Below are positions 1 through 7,381 of a stretch of DNA of 38,153 nt, in pieces. A program made the position numbers and the translations under genes. A model generated the notes under the pieces. That model ran no database searches. It saw only the letters and a list, made by a program, of their open reading frames with translations, and had not been told where the DNA came from. The number at the start of each line of letters is the position of its first letter. Within the stretch, counting starts at the first letter, position 1. The DNA lies in NCBI RefSeq assembly GCF_002160055.1, contig NZ_NFJV01000033.1, positions 1 to 38,153 of the forward strand. The letters are read 5' to 3'. The stretch is from Mediterranea sp. An20 (GTDB lineage: Bacteria > Bacteroidota > Bacteroidia > Bacteroidales > Bacteroidaceae).

Positions 1-870
1 TATGTAGTAGACCTTGACCTTGAGCGGTTCTTCGACACAGTGTGCCACAGTCGTCTGATAGAAATACTGAGCCGTACAATAAAAGATGGAAGAGTGGTCA
101 GTCTTATTCACAAATACCTCCGAAGCGGAATAATGAATCATGGTATGTTCGAGGCGAGCAGCGAGGGTACTCCCCAAGGTAGTCCCTTAAGTCCCCTTTT
201 AAGTAACATCATGCTTAATGAACTTGATAAGGAGCTTACCCGAAGAGGTCACCTCTTTGTGCGCTATGCCGATGATTCCATGATATTCTGCCGAAGTAAA
301 AGCGCAGCGGAACAAACCAAAGAGTCCATTACCCGATTCATAGAGGGTAAGCTTCATCTGCGAGTAAACAGAGAAAAGACAACAGTCTCCTATGTCAAAG
401 GTGTAAAATACTTAGGTTATTCCTTTTATAACTCCAAAGGTAAATTTGAATTATGCGTGCATCCCCAATCCAAAGCCAAGCTGAAATCCCGTCTGAAAGC
501 ACTGACAGGTCGTAGCAACGGAATGGGTTATGAACGTAGGAAACAAAAACTAAATGAGTATATAAGAGGCTGGATGGGCTATTATCACCTTGCCCATATG
601 AAACGTCTTCTCTTGGAAACAGACGAATGGCTACGTCGTCGCATACGTATGTGTATATGGAAATCCTGGAAGAACCCTAAGACGAGAATATCAAACCTGA
701 TTCGCTGTGGAATCCCTAGAAGGAAAGCCCATGAATGGGGTTATAGTCGATTGGGTTACTGGCGTATAGCTGACAGCTGGGTAACACACAGTTCTATGAC
801 TAACGAACGATTGAAAGTCGCCGGATATCCAACACTCTATGCCGAGTACCTCAAATGGTATCCCAAATAA
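1..870 (+). CDS. Group II intron reverse transcriptase/maturase, 3' part (5' end outside window)
   Basis: This multifunctional protein copies its own intron RNA (reverse transcriptase) and helps it fold and splice (maturase). The frame is open from base 1, so the N-terminus is cut by the window edge. Visible in order are an RT block containing VDLDLERFFD, the GTPQGSPLSPLLSN block, the catalytic YADD at visible residues 89-92, and a maturase X domain with RGWMGYYHLA. The protein stops just after the X domain, so no HNH endonuclease domain is present. That is usual for endonuclease-less bacterial group II introns, which rely on other means of target priming. The intron RNA 3' domains follow directly, so the element ends about 90 bases after the stop codon. 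The family assignment is very secure. Whether the whole intron is intact cannot be judged here. Confidence 0.95.
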   Translation, partial: YVVDLDLERFFDTVCHSRLIEILSRTIKDGRVVSLIHKYLRSGIMNHGMFEASSEGTPQGSPLSPLLSNIMLNELDKELTRRGHLFVRYADDSMIFCRSKSAAEQTKESITRFIEGKLHLRVNREKTTVSYVKGVKYLGYSFYNSKGKFELCVHPQSKAKLKSRLKALTGRSNGMGYERRKQKLNEYIRGWMGYYHLAHMKRLLLETDEWLRRRIRMCIWKSWKNPKTRISNLIRCGIPRRKAHEWGYSRLGYWRIADSWVTHSSMTNERLKVAGYPTLYAEYLKWYPK

Positions 871-872
871 AG

Positions 873-963
873 AACCGCCACGTGCGGAACCGCATGCGTG
901 GTGGTGTGAGAGGTCGGAAAACGAAAGTAGGAAGAAAACTGCTTCGTTTTCCTCCTACTCGAT
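873..963 (+). ncRNA. Group II intron RNA domains V and VI with 3' splice site
   Basis: Domain V: ACCGCCAC (874-881) pairs with GTGGTGGT (898-905), and an inner GTGCG / CGCAT helix is closed by a four-base loop and followed by a two-base GC bulge, as expected for the catalytic domain. Domain VI: GTAGGAAGAAAA (927-938) pairs with TTTTCCTCCTAC (947-958), leaving unpaired purines that could supply the branch-point A. The 3' splice site is inferred at about 962-963, in CTCGAT. The exon downstream keeps the promoter of the next gene intact. Confidence 0.85.
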
Positions 964-1031
964 TAGAAATTTTCCCGCTCATATTCAGCAAAACTAACCT
1001 TCCGGTAACTACCTTACTTTTTAGTTACCTC

Positions 1032-1062
1032 TTGTCCATAAATTTAATCTACCCTATATTTG
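1032..1062 (+). promoter_or_regulatory. Bacteroides-type promoter for the SnoaL-like gene
   Basis: TTG at 1032-1034, a 20-base spacer, then TATATTTG (1055-1062), matching the TAnnTTTG -7 consensus. The ATG is 33 bases after the box. A hairpin, GGTAACTA (1004-1011) with TAGTTACC (1022-1029), lies just upstream. The promoter sits about 70 bases past the intron end, so the intron did not disrupt it. Confidence 0.6.
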
Positions 1063-1095
1063 CATTCAATATCAACTAATTAAAATTCAAATCAA

Positions 1096-1515
1096 ATGGA
1101 ACAGAACAAAAAAGTAATGGAACGCTTCGTGGAGTTTATCAACACTGGCAACATGGAAATAGGGCGGGAAATCATCGCGCCCGACGTCATCTTTTATGCA
1201 CCCACCTCGCCCGAACCGATGACGGGGCTGGAGGGATATGCCGCCGTACTCGACATGATGCGCGGCGCCATGCCCGACGTGCATTGGACGGTGGAGGAAA
1301 CAATTGCGGAAGGCGACAAGGTAATGATTCGATTCACAATGAGCGGCACGCAGACACAACCCCTTATGGGAATCCCCGCCACCGGAAAACCCATCCGCGT
1401 CACGGCGATGAACATTTATGAACTGCGCGATGGTAAAATTATTCGCGAACACGGACTGCCCGACCTGTTTTCGCTCTTGGGTCAGCTCGGTGTATTGCCC
1501 CTGCCCAAAATGTAA
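1096..1515 (+). CDS. SnoaL-like / NTF2-fold ester cyclase-type protein
   Basis: A 139-residue single-domain protein of the SnoaL-like branch of the NTF2 superfamily. The family pattern is clear: an N-terminal helical pair (VMERFVEFINTGNME), then APDVIFYAPTSPEP, a strand-rich half with DVHWTVEETIAEGDKVMIRF, and the late strand block NIYELRDGKIIREHG. SnoaL itself closes a polyketide ring, but most bacterial homologues have no known substrate, so only the fold is claimed. No signal peptide is seen, so it is probably cytoplasmic. It is monocistronic with its own promoter. The ATG follows an A-rich stretch without a strong Shine-Dalgarno sequence, which is common in Bacteroides. Confidence 0.85.
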   Translation: MEQNKKVMERFVEFINTGNMEIGREIIAPDVIFYAPTSPEPMTGLEGYAAVLDMMRGAMPDVHWTVEETIAEGDKVMIRFTMSGTQTQPLMGIPATGKPIRVTAMNIYELRDGKIIREHGLPDLFSLLGQLGVLPLPKM

Positions 1516-1604
1516 GTTAAGTAAGGAATATACTACTCCTATCACGCATAGCTGTATTGGTAGGTTATTTCCGAATAAAAGTTCATAGCAATAAAAAAAT
1601 AGAG

Positions 1605-1687
1605 TATGTTTAACCCGTCTTTCTGTCAAGAATTATCCAAGCAACAACCCGCCCGCAGACACCCCAATTTCCCGTCAGGGACACACG
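1605..1687. repeat. Left copy of an 83-base direct repeat flanking the MocR/B6 cassette
   Basis: Matches 5801-5883 without gaps, with four mismatches (1643, 1666, 1667, 1672). It ends inside one 22-base unit of the tandem array that is complete near 5867-5954. Past about 1698 the similarity stops and cassette sequence starts. The two copies are 4196 bases apart. Confidence 0.9.
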
Positions 1688-1803
1688 GGGTGCTCGTGGG
1701 AAAAGTAAGATTGTATAGCTATATGACCTTTCTATATCCTGTTTGAATAATGCGAATCAATAGTATTCCGGGAGAGCTTGACAGACAGATATTATATAAT
1801 CAA

Positions 1804-3216
1804 TTAATGAAGTAAAGTAGAAAATATCATTCCAAGTTCTTTAACTAATTTTTCCAATTCTTCTTCCGAAAGCGAAGCGTAGCCTATCCGCATCCCGGTT
1901 CTTCCACAGCTATCGCAAAATACTGGGATGGAAAGGTGATGCTTTTCCAATGTATCTAGAAGCTGGTCTGGACTGATTGGTTGCAAAGGAATAATCCACA
2001 ATGCCAATCCACCTTGCGGAATGGAGAAAGTCGCATAATCTATCAGATGTCGTTCCAACAGTTCGATGAAATACATGCGTTTCTGCTTGTAATATTTGGT
2101 GGACTTATTGATATGCCGATGGATGACTCCGTCTTCTATCAATTCAAGAATAGCAGCTTCCATCACCATATCACCCTGTATGTCAATAATCCTACGAAGA
2201 TTACCAAGGGCTGAAACATTTGCTTCTGAAGTAGCAATATAGCCTACACGGATGGCTGGGGCTATGATTTTGCTGAACGTACCAATATAAACGTATAAAT
2301 CAGAAGGAAGCATGGCACTCAAGGGCATGATGGGAGTAGGCCGGAAACTAAAATCGCAATCATAGTCGTCTTCTATCATTAATAAGTGATAACTCATTGC
2401 CAATTCAACTAATTGCCTGCGGCGTTCGGTTGAAAGTTCCACCATGGTAGGATATTGATGGCGGGGAGTCAGATAAACAGCCTTGACATTTTCAAAAAGA
2501 TGTGGCAGCATGTCATTTACTATGATTCCATTTTCATCCACATCAATGGGAATCACTTTAATTCCGGCTTGTAAAAAAACCTCGTAAGCTTTTTCATAAC
2601 AAGGTTGCTCCATAATTAAACAGTCATCTGGTCTCAATAGAGCATGTGCCACCAGATAAAGCCCCATCTGACTGCCGCGTGTGATAAATATTTCTTCGGT
2701 CCGTGTGCGCATCCCCCTTTCGTGATTCAACATAATGGATACAGCTCTACGGAACCTGAAAATACCGTTCGGATCGTTGTAACCCAGCACGTTGTGTCTG
2801 CCTTTCATACGGAGTAAACGGCGATAAGCCCGTGCCAATTCATTCACTGGAGCAATACGTGTGTCTGGTGCGCCATCGTCCACTCTTAATATAAGGGACG
2901 ATGGTTTGATGTCCTCTACTTCTTCTGCTCGTATCACCTGTTTGTCGTCATGGAATACAGGAATAGCCACATATAACCCTGATCGTTCTTTGTTGACTAA
3001 CCAACCGGACAAGATCAACAAATCCATTGCATTGACAACACTCTTTCGGCTCACACCAAGTTCTGTTGCCAATACTCGACTGCCGGGTAAAGCATCACCG
3101 GGTTTCAGACCACCGGACATAATCTGTGCTTGTATCTTTTGTGCAATCTGTTTATAGAGAGGAATCTGTTTATTCTCTTTGTCCAACTCTATCGCAAAAT
3201 ACCATGGTCGTATCAT
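1804..3216 (-). CDS. MocR/PdxR-type regulator (GntR winged helix fused to aminotransferase fold)
   Basis: A 470-residue fusion. Residues 1-80 are a GntR winged helix (IPLYKQIAQKIQAQI ... LPGSRVLATELGVSRKSV). Residues 110-460 are a fold-type I aminotransferase domain with the PLP-site block DDYDCDF and the expected Schiff-base lysine K316 in FSKIIAP. In this family the aminotransferase domain is usually a ligand sensor, as in GabR (GABA with PLP) and PdxR (PLP), and the target is typically the divergent neighbour. The start is supported by AAGGAG five bases upstream of the ATG. The gene is divergent from the aminotransferase-PNPOx-kinase operon, which is its likely target. The ligand is unknown: PLP, an amino acid, or an external aldimine would all fit. 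Confidence 0.93.
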   Translation of the reverse strand: MIRPWYFAIELDKENKQIPLYKQIAQKIQAQIMSGGLKPGDALPGSRVLATELGVSRKSVVNAMDLLILSGWLVNKERSGLYVAIPVFHDDKQVIRAEEVEDIKPSSLILRVDDGAPDTRIAPVNELARAYRRLLRMKGRHNVLGYNDPNGIFRFRRAVSIMLNHERGMRTRTEEIFITRGSQMGLYLVAHALLRPDDCLIMEQPCYEKAYEVFLQAGIKVIPIDVDENGIIVNDMLPHLFENVKAVYLTPRHQYPTMVELSTERRRQLVELAMSYHLLMIEDDYDCDFSFRPTPIMPLSAMLPSDLYVYIGTFSKIIAPAIRVGYIATSEANVSALGNLRRIIDIQGDMVMEAAILELIEDGVIHRHINKSTKYYKQKRMYFIELLERHLIDYATFSIPQGGLALWIIPLQPISPDQLLDTLEKHHLSIPVFCDSCGRTGMRIGYASLSEEELEKLVKELGMIFSTLLH

Positions 3217-3230
3217 CTGGACTCCTTATT

Positions 3231-3278
3231 TATAATAGTTCTGGATATAATCTGGAGGCCAAATATACACTACTTTTG
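3231..3278. promoter_or_regulatory. Divergent promoter region with tandem candidate MocR sites
   Basis: Plus-strand -7 box TACTTTTG (3271-3278) serves the aminotransferase operon. Minus-strand -7 box TATATTTG (3267 down to 3260) serves the regulator. Beside them is an imperfect direct repeat, TATAAT-AGTT-CTGG (3231-3244) and TATAAT-CTGG (3246-3255). It covers the regulator's predicted start site and the plus-strand -33 area. MocR proteins commonly bind direct repeats, so this is the best operator candidate. Binding is inferred. Confidence 0.55.
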
Positions 3279-3306
3279 CAACATAATAAAGGCAAAACAG
3301 AAGAAT

Positions 3307-4440
3307 ATGAAGCTATTTGAAGTTTATTCCCTATATGACATCAACCTGACACATGCCAAAGGATGCTATGTGTATGATGCCTGCGGACAAGAATACTTAG
3401 ACTTATATTGTGGGCATGGAGTAATTTCTGTCGGTCACACGCATCCTTATTACGTTAATAAGCTGACAGAACAGTTGAACAGAATAGGGTTCTATTCCAA
3501 TGCTGTAATCAATGGATGTCAGCGTGATTTCGCAATAAAACTTGGAGAAATTACAGGTTATAAGGACTATGCGTTATTCTTATCAAACAGTGGAGCGGAA
3601 GCTAACGAAAATGCCATAAAGCTGGCCTCTTTTTCCAATAAGCGGAAAAAGGTACTTAGTTTCAACGGAGCTTTTCATGGACGTACTGCCGCCGCTGTTA
3701 TGGCAACGGACAATCCAACTATTGTTGCGCCAGCAAACCAAAGCAGCCACTTCACCAAGATATCTCTGAATGATATCACCTCGTTAAAGAGAGAACTGCG
3801 GACCGAGGAATATTGTGCTGTCATCATGGAAGGCATACAAGGGGTGAATGGCGTAAGATTCCCTTCGGCAGAATTTGCAAAGGAGGTGCAAGATAGTTGT
3901 GCGGAAACTGGAACCGTCTTTATTATGGATGAAATCCAGTCCGGCTGTGGACGGACCGGGCGTTACTTCGCCCATCAGCATTGGAATATCAGGCCGGACA
4001 TCATTACGATGGCTAAAGGCATAGGAAATGGCTTCCCTCTTGCAGCTACAGCTATTAGCCCCATGTTTACCCCTGTAATCGGGCAACTGGGAACGACTTT
4101 CGGAGGGAATCATTTAGCTTGCGTGGCTGGTTCTGCCGTTATCGACATCATGCTTCGAGAACATTTGATGGATAATGCCAAGACAACGGGAGAATATTTG
4201 TTAGAAGAACTTGGGAAACTACCTTACATAAGTGAAGTGCGGGGAAAAGGGTTGATGATAGGAATAGATTTTACTTTGCCTGCCTCAAAAGTACGGAATG
4301 CATTGATAACAAAAGAACATGTCTTGACTGGCATATCGGGACAGAACACTCTTCGCTTACTTCCTCCTTTATGCCTTTCTATGGAAGATGCGGACTTATT
4401 CATTCATAAATTGGCTCATTGCCTTTCTAAGATTCATTGA
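3307..4440 (+). CDS. Class III PLP-dependent aminotransferase, ArgD-like
   Basis: A 378-residue fold-type I aminotransferase close to the Bacteroidetes acetyl/succinylornithine aminotransferase group. Evidence is the N-terminus MKLFEVYSLYDI, SNSGAEANENA, the FHGRT block, MDEIQSG with the conserved Asp, TMAKGIGNG with PLP lysine K237, and a C-terminal LRLLPPLCLS. The start was placed at 3307: it gives the usual family N-terminus and lies after the -7 box at 3271-3278. An upstream extension would run into the divergent regulator. It is first in a three-gene operon. Because it sits under a MocR regulator with B6-linked genes rather than with arginine genes, it is probably a paralogue for another amino donor such as GABA or a diamine. 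The substrate is not determined. Confidence 0.88.
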   Translation: MKLFEVYSLYDINLTHAKGCYVYDACGQEYLDLYCGHGVISVGHTHPYYVNKLTEQLNRIGFYSNAVINGCQRDFAIKLGEITGYKDYALFLSNSGAEANENAIKLASFSNKRKKVLSFNGAFHGRTAAAVMATDNPTIVAPANQSSHFTKISLNDITSLKRELRTEEYCAVIMEGIQGVNGVRFPSAEFAKEVQDSCAETGTVFIMDEIQSGCGRTGRYFAHQHWNIRPDIITMAKGIGNGFPLAATAISPMFTPVIGQLGTTFGGNHLACVAGSAVIDIMLREHLMDNAKTTGEYLLEELGKLPYISEVRGKGLMIGIDFTLPASKVRNALITKEHVLTGISGQNTLRLLPPLCLSMEDADLFIHKLAHCLSKIH

Positions 4441-4464
4441 TAGACAAACAAAAAACAGAGAACG

Positions 4465-4953
4465 ATGATTTACGATAATTCAAATGTAAGAAGGCAAAAC
4501 CGTCTTATGCCTGAAGATAAGGCTTACCAACTTTTGCAAGAAGGGGAATACGGAGTTATGTCAATGATTACTCCGGAGGGTATGCCCTACGGTATTCCGA
4601 TTAATTATGTATGGGATGGAAATGATAGCCTGTATATCCATTGTGCTCCAGAAGGAAAGAAATTACGTTGCTTACAGTCTTCGCCACAAGTATCCTTTGC
4701 CATTGTAGGCCATACGCATGTCATTTCCGGGAAATTCACGACCAATTACGAAAGTATTATTCTCACTTGCCATGCCCAAATAGGATTGACTCCGGAGGAA
4801 CGTATGGAAGCCCTACGTCTGTTGGTCAGGAAGTATGCGCCTTCGTTTCAGGAATTGGGAGAGAAATATGCACATGGTTCTTTCCATCGCACGGAGATTA
4901 TAAAACTAAGCATACTGTCGTTTAGTGGTAAATGTAAAAACATCCCAGAATAA
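4465..4953 (+). CDS. Pyridoxamine 5'-phosphate oxidase-family flavoprotein (Nim-like)
   Basis: A 162-residue split-barrel flavin-binding protein of the Pyridox_ox_2 type. Supporting blocks are EGEYGVMSMITPEGMPYGIP, NYVWDGNDSLYIHCAPEGKK and VSFAIVGHTHVI, the usual strand order. The same family holds the Nim 5-nitroimidazole reductases of Bacteroides, so drug reduction is possible, but most members are simply FMN-binding proteins of unknown substrate. It lies 24 bases after the aminotransferase and 2 bases before the kinase, so all three are almost certainly co-transcribed. Together with a B6-type kinase, a role in B6-vitamer chemistry or in supplying PLP to the neighbouring enzyme is plausible but inferred. 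Confidence 0.85.
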   Translation: MIYDNSNVRRQNRLMPEDKAYQLLQEGEYGVMSMITPEGMPYGIPINYVWDGNDSLYIHCAPEGKKLRCLQSSPQVSFAIVGHTHVISGKFTTNYESIILTCHAQIGLTPEERMEALRLLVRKYAPSFQELGEKYAHGSFHRTEIIKLSILSFSGKCKNIPE

Positions 4954-4955
4954 GT

Positions 4956-5648
4956 ATGGAAAAGACATTGCACATACCTAAAATTCTGCTGATAGGAGGC
5001 AGCGAACCGCTTGGATGCGCAGGTATTCAAGCGGACTTAAAAGCAGTGTGCGCTTGTGGCGGATATGGAGCCGCAGCCCTTAGTTGCATAGTGGATGAGG
5101 ATACACATCAAGTAAAAAGTATTCATCCACTTCCCGCACAACTAATTGTCGAACAATGCATCTCTTGTCTGCAAAGCATGGATGTAGATTGCATAAAGAC
5201 AGGATTGCTTTATTCCGCAGAGACCGTCAGGACCATAGGGGAAATCTTACATCGCTTCAACAATATTCCGTTAATCATTGACCCGGTATTTGTAGGCTAT
5301 GCCAAGACGCTATTGATAACACCAGATGTAATCGAAACTTATCAGAAATATTTGTTCCCTTTGGCCGCCCTTATCACACCTAATGCGACCGAATGTGAAA
5401 TCTTACTGCAAAGGTCTCTTAAGACAGATAACGTCCAAAGCGAATTGAAAGAATTATGCCAATGGGGAAATTACAGTATAATAATGAAATCAGTCTTTAT
5501 GGAGGGGAAGGTCTGTGATTATTTTTATGAAAGTAAAACAGATTCCCTGAAAGCTTATTCCAAAGTTCCTATTAGAAAAAAAGATGAAGGAATCAGAGGT
5601 GCAGGCGACAGTTTTGCATCATCTATTGCAACTTATTTGGGGAAATAA
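4956..5648 (+). CDS. ThiD/PdxK-like hydroxymethylpyrimidine or pyridoxal kinase
   Basis: A 230-residue ribokinase-fold kinase. Family blocks are GGSEPLGCAGIQADLKAV (substrate and helix region), DPVFVG, LITPNATECEIL, and the anion-hole/catalytic GAGDSFASSIA near the C-terminus with the catalytic Asp. ThiD and the ThiD-like PdxK proteins phosphorylate HMP or pyridoxal/pyridoxine. The two cannot be told apart by eye. It is slightly shorter than typical ThiD (about 260-270). No thiamine genes are nearby, while the neighbours are PLP-related, so B6 salvage is favoured. It starts 2 bases after the PNPOx-like gene. The frame continues open for 45 codons after the TAA (see 5649-5786), but that is not treated as part of this protein. 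Confidence 0.85.
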   Translation: MEKTLHIPKILLIGGSEPLGCAGIQADLKAVCACGGYGAAALSCIVDEDTHQVKSIHPLPAQLIVEQCISCLQSMDVDCIKTGLLYSAETVRTIGEILHRFNNIPLIIDPVFVGYAKTLLITPDVIETYQKYLFPLAALITPNATECEILLQRSLKTDNVQSELKELCQWGNYSIIMKSVFMEGKVCDYFYESKTDSLKAYSKVPIRKKDEGIRGAGDSFASSIATYLGK

Positions 5649-5786
5649 TATCCACTATCAGATGCCATATGGAGAGCCGAATTTTTCATAGACAATTCCA
5701 TTCAGTTTGGCCATAAAATAGACTTCTCCTCAAAGTTCAACGTGGTACATTCATTCGGAAGCGATGATTTCAAAAAGATAAATTAG
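5649..5786 (+). pseudogene. Possible coding remnant after the kinase gene
   Basis: Immediately after the kinase stop, the same frame stays open for 45 codons to TAG at 5784-5786. The composition looks protein-like (for example DAIWRAEFFIDNSIQFGHKI), but there is no start codon and no recognised family. It may be the tail of a gene broken when the cassette formed, or chance. Stop-codon readthrough would also join it to the kinase, but nothing else supports that. Confidence 0.3.
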
Positions 5787-5800
5787 CCAACAATCAACTT

Positions 5801-5883
5801 TATGTTTAACCCGTCTTTCTGTCAAGAATTATCCAAGCGACAACCCGCCCGCAGACACCCCGTTTTCTCGTCAGGGACACACG
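5801..5883. repeat. Right copy of the 83-base direct repeat flanking the cassette
   Basis: Aligned gap-free with 1605-1687 (79 of 83 identical). In this copy the sequence runs on into four complete 22-base tandem units, whereas the left copy breaks off after about one and a half. This makes the right copy the more likely original context. Confidence 0.9.
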
Positions 5884-5954
5884 ACATCCTCGTCGGGGAC
5901 AAACGGGGCGCTTGTCGGGGACAAACGAGAGGCTCGTCGGGGACAAAAGACAAC
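5867..5954. repeat. Four tandem 22-base repeats upstream of the HU-like gene
   Basis: Exact 22-base periodicity at 5867, 5889, 5911 and 5933. The unit core is CTYGTCRGGGACAMAMG. In the most regular unit, CTCGT and ACGAG could pair within one unit. A partial fifth unit (CTTGTCAG) follows. There are no spacers as in a CRISPR array. The array lies about 70 bases upstream of the HU-like start and may be a protein-binding array or simple expansion. Confidence 0.8.
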
Positions 5955-6024
5955 CGCTTGTCAGTCAGTTGATTGCAAAGGCGTTTGATAAGGAGGGACA
6001 GAAGACACAAAAAAGGTGGTTTGT

Positions 6025-6495
6025 ATGATTTTTTGGAAAAGAGTACAACAAGCAATCAACGACCTGTGGTATCCCCGCAGCGTCACCGTTGGCAAGCCTG
6101 TGGAGACGCAGGAACTTGCCAACCGCATCGCACGTGAATCGACCGTGTCGCCCGCCGACACCCACGCCGTGTTCCGTGCCCTGCCCAACATCATGGCGGA
6201 CTTCATGAAGGAAAGCCGCGCCGTGCATTTTGAAGGACTGGGCTGGTTCCGCTATACCACCGTTTCGGCAGGCAACGGCGTTGCCACGAAAGAGGAAGTG
6301 AGCAGCGACCAGGTTACCGGCCTGCGTGTGCAGTTCACGCCCGACCGTACCCGCAACATGAGCGGCGGCTACACCCGCGCCCTCATTGCCGACGAAGGCA
6401 TCACCTTTATGGAGTGGCTGGGCAAGGAAAGCGATGAGACGCAGGTGCCGGATGATGATGATGACGAAGGGCAGACGGAAAATCCGTTGGGATAA
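6025..6495 (+). CDS. HU-like DNA-binding protein
   Basis: A 156-residue protein of the Bacteroides HU-like family, longer than classical HU (about 90). The HU core is visible: PVETQELANRIARESTVSPADTHAVFRAL (helical dimerisation part), MADFMKESRAVHFEGLGWFRY (start of the beta arm region) and VQFTPDRTRN. The tail is acidic, with a run of five Asp. It probably binds or bends DNA as a dimer. The start was set at ATG 6025. A GTG at 6016 in the same frame would add three residues. A good terminator follows at 6518. The 22-base tandem array lies directly upstream. These proteins often accompany mobile or accessory regions in Bacteroides. Confidence 0.85.
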   Translation: MIFWKRVQQAINDLWYPRSVTVGKPVETQELANRIARESTVSPADTHAVFRALPNIMADFMKESRAVHFEGLGWFRYTTVSAGNGVATKEEVSSDQVTGLRVQFTPDRTRNMSGGYTRALIADEGITFMEWLGKESDETQVPDDDDDEGQTENPLG

Positions 6496-6517
6496 CTATC
6501 CGGCAACTTTATTGAGT

Positions 6518-6555
6518 AATCCTGCAACGGATTGTCCCACGTTGCGGGATTTTTT
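6518..6555 (+). terminator. Intrinsic terminator after the HU-like gene
   Basis: AATCCTGCAAC (6518-6528) pairs with GTTGCGGGATT (6541-6551), with one G-U pair, and runs into a T tract at 6550-6555. Confidence 0.8.
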
Positions 6556-6589
6556 GCGCATATATTCGGGATGGGATGGGGATTTATAT

Positions 6590-6597
6590 TACCTTTG
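6590..6597 (+). promoter_or_regulatory. -7 box upstream of the Abi gene
   Basis: TACCTTTG fits TAnnTTTG. No clear -33 motif is seen. The leader to the ATG at 6689 would be about 85 bases and contains CCCGG (6617-6621) and a later CCCGGG. Confidence 0.45.
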
Positions 6598-6688
6598 CGG
6601 ACAAGACATAAAAAAACCCGGATTCATCACCAGTAACTAAAAGCTGGGAGAGGAACGCCCGGGACTGCGATGCAAAAGTAGTAAAACA

Positions 6689-7351
6689 ATGGAATATAAC
6701 AAAGCATTTTTTGAGAAAGTTTTCTCGTGTAAACGTATGGAACGGTATTTCAACCTCTATCCGAATGATGAGACACGTGCTATCTTACATTACCAATGTA
6801 ACCTGCAACTGGCAGAAACTCTTTATGTTAGTCTGTCGGTGTTTGAAGTAACGTTGCGTAATGCTCTATGCCGTGAGTTGGAAACCATGACCGGTCGTGA
6901 AGATTGGTATGCCATATTCCCCACAACTCCGGGCTTGGCAAGGTTGAATCATTACATAACACAAGCTTGCAAGCAAATTGCCGGACGGCACGAAAGTATT
7001 ACTCCACCTAAAATAGTCGCAGAATTGACATTAGGCTTTTGGGTTTCTCTGTTAAACAGTGAATATGAACGACTGTTGTGGAAAGATTTACGCCGCGCTT
7101 TCCCATTCATGCCCAAGCGAGAAAGGCAGCGTAAAAATGTATCTGCCCCACTGAATATGTTCCGTACATTCCGTAATCGTGTATTCCATAACGAATCCAT
7201 TTGTTGGAATTTGCAACGTGTCGAAGAAATTCATCAAGAAATGATTACTGTAATCGGCTGGATGAATAAAGATGTTCCCGGCTGGTTACAACTCACTGAT
7301 CGCTTTAATGATGTTTGCCGACAAATCAGACAAACGATGAACTGGACATAA
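6689..7351 (+). CDS. Abi-family abortive-infection-like protein with HEPN motif
   Basis: A 220-residue protein resembling the Abi_2/AbiD-AbiF group. Family-like blocks are LQLAETLYVSLSVFEVTLRNAL in the N-terminal third, LTLGFWVSLLN in the middle, and FRTFRNRVFHNES. The last contains RNRVFH (residues 162-167), an exact RNxxxH HEPN ribonuclease motif. HEPN Abi proteins are thought to stop phage growth by cleaving RNA in infected cells. No antitoxin or second component is obvious next to it, although the small ORF at 7519 is close. It lies between two terminators and is probably monocistronic. The family call is good; phage defence is inferred. Confidence 0.8.
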   Translation: MEYNKAFFEKVFSCKRMERYFNLYPNDETRAILHYQCNLQLAETLYVSLSVFEVTLRNALCRELETMTGREDWYAIFPTTPGLARLNHYITQACKQIAGRHESITPPKIVAELTLGFWVSLLNSEYERLLWKDLRRAFPFMPKRERQRKNVSAPLNMFRTFRNRVFHNESICWNLQRVEEIHQEMITVIGWMNKDVPGWLQLTDRFNDVCRQIRQTMNWT

Positions 7352-7381
7352 GCGCAATTTCCATTCTTTCATTTATTCCAC

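Noticed and set aside
855..1079. Reading frame overlapping the intron RNA 3' end
   Set aside because: It lies across domains V and VI and the next promoter, with low-complexity translation. The RNA fold explains the sequence.
5867..5954. CRISPR array
   Set aside because: Units are contiguous with no spacers, and no cas gene is in the window.
5822..6228. Minus-strand frames over the 22-base array and the HU-like gene
   Set aside because: They arise from the tandem repeat and from the mirror of the HU-like coding sequence. A 22-base period also cannot encode a repeating peptide in one frame.
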